Shown piece after piece: positions 4,591 through 6,787 of a DNA stretch of 6,787 nt. This DNA is from Thermoleophilia bacterium (lineage in GTDB: Bacteria; Actinomycetota; Thermoleophilia; Gaiellales; SKUG01). Positions within the stretch are counted from its first letter, which is position 1. The number at the start of each line of letters is the position of its first letter. The notes below the pieces were generated by a model. The model did no database searches. It was not told where the DNA came from and saw only the letters and a list, made by a program, of their open reading frames with translations. The stretch spans positions 1 through 6,787 of the forward strand of contig SKUG01000235.1 of the NCBI GenBank assembly GCA_007122215.1. The letters are read 5' to 3'. Position numbers and translations under genes: made by a program.

Positions 4591-6787
4591 GCGAGCGCCC
4601 ACGATTCCGCACGGCAGCGGTGGTGTCCGCTCCGGCCGAGGCCGCCGTCGAGGGCCGTGCCGACCTTGCGGCCGACACGCGTGCACGGCTGCAGCGCCTG
4701 CACGCCCGCCTCAGGACCCTTCCGCAGCCGTGGACGATCGACGACGTCCAGGCCGCGTGCGACGAGCACGCCGGCGAGGGCCGCGAGGACGGCTACTCGG
4801 TCGTTCGCGAGGCTGCATCCCACCTGGTGGGATCGATCCACACCGGTGCCGATCCCGAGCATGGTGCGATCGCCAGCGACGTCGCGATCGAGCTCTGTGC
4901 CCGCTGGCTGGCGTCACACCCGCTCGAGCCTGCGCTCTGGAACCTCGTGGGCATCGCCTACCACCAGCTGGGCGATGCCCCGCTGGCGCGCCGCATCTTC
5001 CGCGCCGTGCTCAACCTCGAGCCCGACAACGAGCAGGTTCGCTACAACCTGGGCGAGGCCCGGGCATCGGGCCGGGACCGTTCCGCGGAGCTCCCCCCAC
5101 ACGTGCGCCGCCACGCCACGGCCCGCCGCACCGACGTGCGTCGCGCGCTGGATGCCCTGCGGCTGCCCGAGCCGGGGACGATCAGCCTCTGCATGATCGT
5201 GCGCGACGAGGAGGAGATGCTGCCGGCATGCCTCGCGGCGGTGGTCGAGCACGTCGACGAGGTCATCATCGTGGACACCGGGTCCACGGACCGGACGATC
5301 GAGATCGCCGAGTCCTTCGGTGCCCGGGTGATCGAGCAGGAGTGGACGGGCAGCTTCTCCGAGGCTCGCAACCGCTCGGTGGAGGAGGCCAGCTGCGACT
5401 GGATCCTCTACCTCGACGCCGACGAGCACCTCGTCGACGGCGACGGACCGATGCTGCGCGAGCTCACCCGCCGGACCTGGCACGAGGCCATCAACCTCGT
5501 CGAGTTCAACCTCACCGGCCACGAGGGGTCGGGCAGCCAGCTCAGCCACAACGCGCTGCGGCTCTTCCGCAACCGGCTCGGCTACCGCTGGCGCGGCCGC
5601 ATCCACGAGCAGAAGCTGTGGGCCTTCCCCACCTGGCTGCCGGAGCGCTTTGGCCACTCCAACGTGCGCATCAACCACTACGGCTACCTGCGCCACCGGG
5701 TTGCAGACCGGGACAAGCACCAGCGCAACATCTCGCTGCTCGTCCAGGAGGCAGCCGAGGAGGGGACAGACAGCTTCAGCGAGTTCAACCTCGGCTCGGA
5801 GTTCGCCGGGCTCGGGGAGTGGCACCGCGCCCGTGCCCACTTCGAGCGCTCCCTCGAGCTGGCCCGGGAGGTCGAGCGCTGGGACACCATGCAGTACGCG
5901 CCATTGCTGGTCAGCCGGCTCGTGACCACGCGGCGGGTGCTGGGCGACCACGAGGCCTGCCGCGTCCTCGCAGGCGAGGGCCTGCAGCTGTGGCCCGGAT
6001 TCACCGACCTCGCCTACGAACTCGCCCAGTCGCTGCTCGACGAGGGCCAGCTGGCTGACGCGCTCGCCGCGGCCGACCACTGCCTCGAGCTCGGGGATGC
6101 GCCACCGCGGTACCCGACCCAGCATGGGGTTGGCAGCCACCTGGCACGGGCGCTGCGCTCGAGGGTGCTGCGCCGGCTGGGCCGGGCTGACGATGCTGCA
6201 CGGGAGCTCGACCGTGCCCTGACGGCGCTCCCCGATCCCACCCCGCTCGTGGCCGACCTGATCGACGGGCTGGTCGAGGCGGGTGTCGCCGTGGGCGACC
6301 TGTCGGCCGCGGTCGATGAGCGGATTCCCGAGCCTGGCCCGACGTGCCGGCTCGTGATCGCCACCGTCCTGCACGACCACGGTGCGCTCGCAGACGCAGC
6401 GCGCCGGTACCAGCCGCTGGTCGATGCGTCGGAACGAAACGAGCCGGCACTCGTGGGCCTGGGGGAGCTGGAGCTGCTGCGCGGCAACCCGCGGCGGGCG
6501 ATCGACCTGCTCGAGCGCGTTCCCGGGCTGCATCCGCTCGCCGGGCGTGCCGGGCGTAGCGGGATGCTTGCCGCCATTGCGGCCGGCGATGACGACGCGC
6601 GCGGACGGTTCCATCGCCTGGTGGCCGGCGCGGCAGGCTGCAGCGATGTCGAGCGCGCCGTGTACGCAGCCTGGGATGCTGCCGGGCAGGGGCAGGAGGT
6701 CCAGCTGGATCCCGGGGCCGAGGCAGCGCGCATCGTCCTCGACAACCTCGATGCGCTGGCCCGGCTCGAGCTGCCCGAGGCGTTCGA
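4587..6787 (+). CDS. GT2 glycosyltransferase flanked by TPR-like repeats (3' end outside window)
   Basis: The frame stays open from ATG 4587 to the window edge, so at least 733 residues are encoded and the true end is missing. Residues 116-147 form a good TPR unit (W118, G122, Y125, A134, F138, P146 at consensus positions). The catalytic domain spans about 198-370: ISLCMIVRDEEEMLPACLAA (199-218), VDEVIIVDTGSTDRTIEIAE (223-242), FGARVIEQEW, FSEARNRS (257-264) and DWILYLDADEHL (271-282) with DxD residues D277 and D279; RGRIHEQ (336-342) and NHYGY (363-367) follow. This is the SunS-like / 'beta-4-glucosyltransferase-like' GT2 branch, whose members include bacteriocin S-glycosyltransferases and many TPR-linked enzymes. 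From about 397 onward come Leu/Ala-rich helical repeats, TPR-like near 397-430, 472-503, 517-549 and 620-645. TPRs usually bind protein, so a protein acceptor is plausible but unproven. It is the third gene of the glycan unit and probably part of the same transcript. Confidence 0.9.
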   Translation, partial: MSERPRFRTAAVVSAPAEAAVEGRADLAADTRARLQRLHARLRTLPQPWTIDDVQAACDEHAGEGREDGYSVVREAASHLVGSIHTGADPEHGAIASDVAIELCARWLASHPLEPALWNLVGIAYHQLGDAPLARRIFRAVLNLEPDNEQVRYNLGEARASGRDRSAELPPHVRRHATARRTDVRRALDALRLPEPGTISLCMIVRDEEEMLPACLAAVVEHVDEVIIVDTGSTDRTIEIAESFGARVIEQEWTGSFSEARNRSVEEASCDWILYLDADEHLVDGDGPMLRELTRRTWHEAINLVEFNLTGHEGSGSQLSHNALRLFRNRLGYRWRGRIHEQKLWAFPTWLPERFGHSNVRINHYGYLRHRVADRDKHQRNISLLVQEAAEEGTDSFSEFNLGSEFAGLGEWHRARAHFERSLELAREVERWDTMQYAPLLVSRLVTTRRVLGDHEACRVLAGEGLQLWPGFTDLAYELAQSLLDEGQLADALAAADHCLELGDAPPRYPTQHGVGSHLARALRSRVLRRLGRADDAARELDRALTALPDPTPLVADLIDGLVEAGVAVGDLSAAVDERIPEPGPTCRLVIATVLHDHGALADAARRYQPLVDASERNEPALVGLGELELLRGNPRRAIDLLERVPGLHPLAGRAGRSGMLAAIAAGDDDARGRFHRLVAGAAGCSDVERAVYAAWDAAGQGQEVQLDPGAEAARIVLDNLDALARLELPEAF

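Noticed and set aside
3156..4862. 568-residue minus-strand open frame covering three gene boundaries
   Set aside because: It is Arg/Pro/Ser-rich, has no motif, and overlaps three recognised + strand genes.
4313..6058. 581-residue + strand open frame spanning the sulfotransferase and TPR glycosyltransferase genes
   Set aside because: Its translation is Arg/Pro/Gly-rich low complexity and out of frame with two well-supported genes that have good starts.
4914..6614. 566-residue open frame on the minus strand opposite the TPR glycosyltransferase
   Set aside because: It lies antisense to conserved catalytic motifs (VDTGSTD, LDADE) and to TPR repeats; its composition is that of a GC shadow and no domain is visible.

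Overview
The window is GC-rich bacterial DNA. Codons end mostly in G or C, some starts are GTG, and genes abut or overlap, which fits a high-GC actinobacterium. The first protein has a C-terminal domain of a kind I recall from Thermoleophilia (Solirubrobacterales and relatives), so that class is my best guess, but no phylogenetic marker here proves it. All six genes supported are on the + strand. Two of them run off the window edges.

Left part (1-1916): the 3' end of a gene for an M15-type (D,D-peptidase-fold) zinc peptidase-like protein. It is followed after 21 nt by a well-conserved ribonuclease Z (tRNA 3'-end processing), and then by a 90-residue, probably membrane-associated protein. The start of that small gene lies inside the unusual C-terminal tail of ribonuclease Z.

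Right part (2003-6787): after an 86-bp gap comes a tightly packed three-gene unit. It encodes a large multidomain family-2 glycosyltransferase, a PAPS-dependent-type sulfotransferase (16-nt overlap), and a second family-2 glycosyltransferase set between TPR-like helical repeats (ATGA overlap, no stop before the window edge). The overlaps and the good ribosome binding sites of the second and third genes suggest one transcript with translational coupling. The simplest reading is a cell-surface or protein-glycan pathway in which two transferases build a glycan and the sulfotransferase sulfates it. The acceptor is not visible here; a protein acceptor is possible because the last enzyme resembles SunS-like and TPR-linked protein glycosyltransferases.

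I found no tRNA, rRNA, CRISPR array, insertion sequence, attachment site or convincing rho-independent terminator. Long antisense reading frames opposite the two glycosyltransferase genes look like shadows caused by high GC. The window is mostly recognisable families. Its least-described parts are the three-module transferase, the glycan/sulfation operon, and the ribonuclease Z / small-protein overlap.
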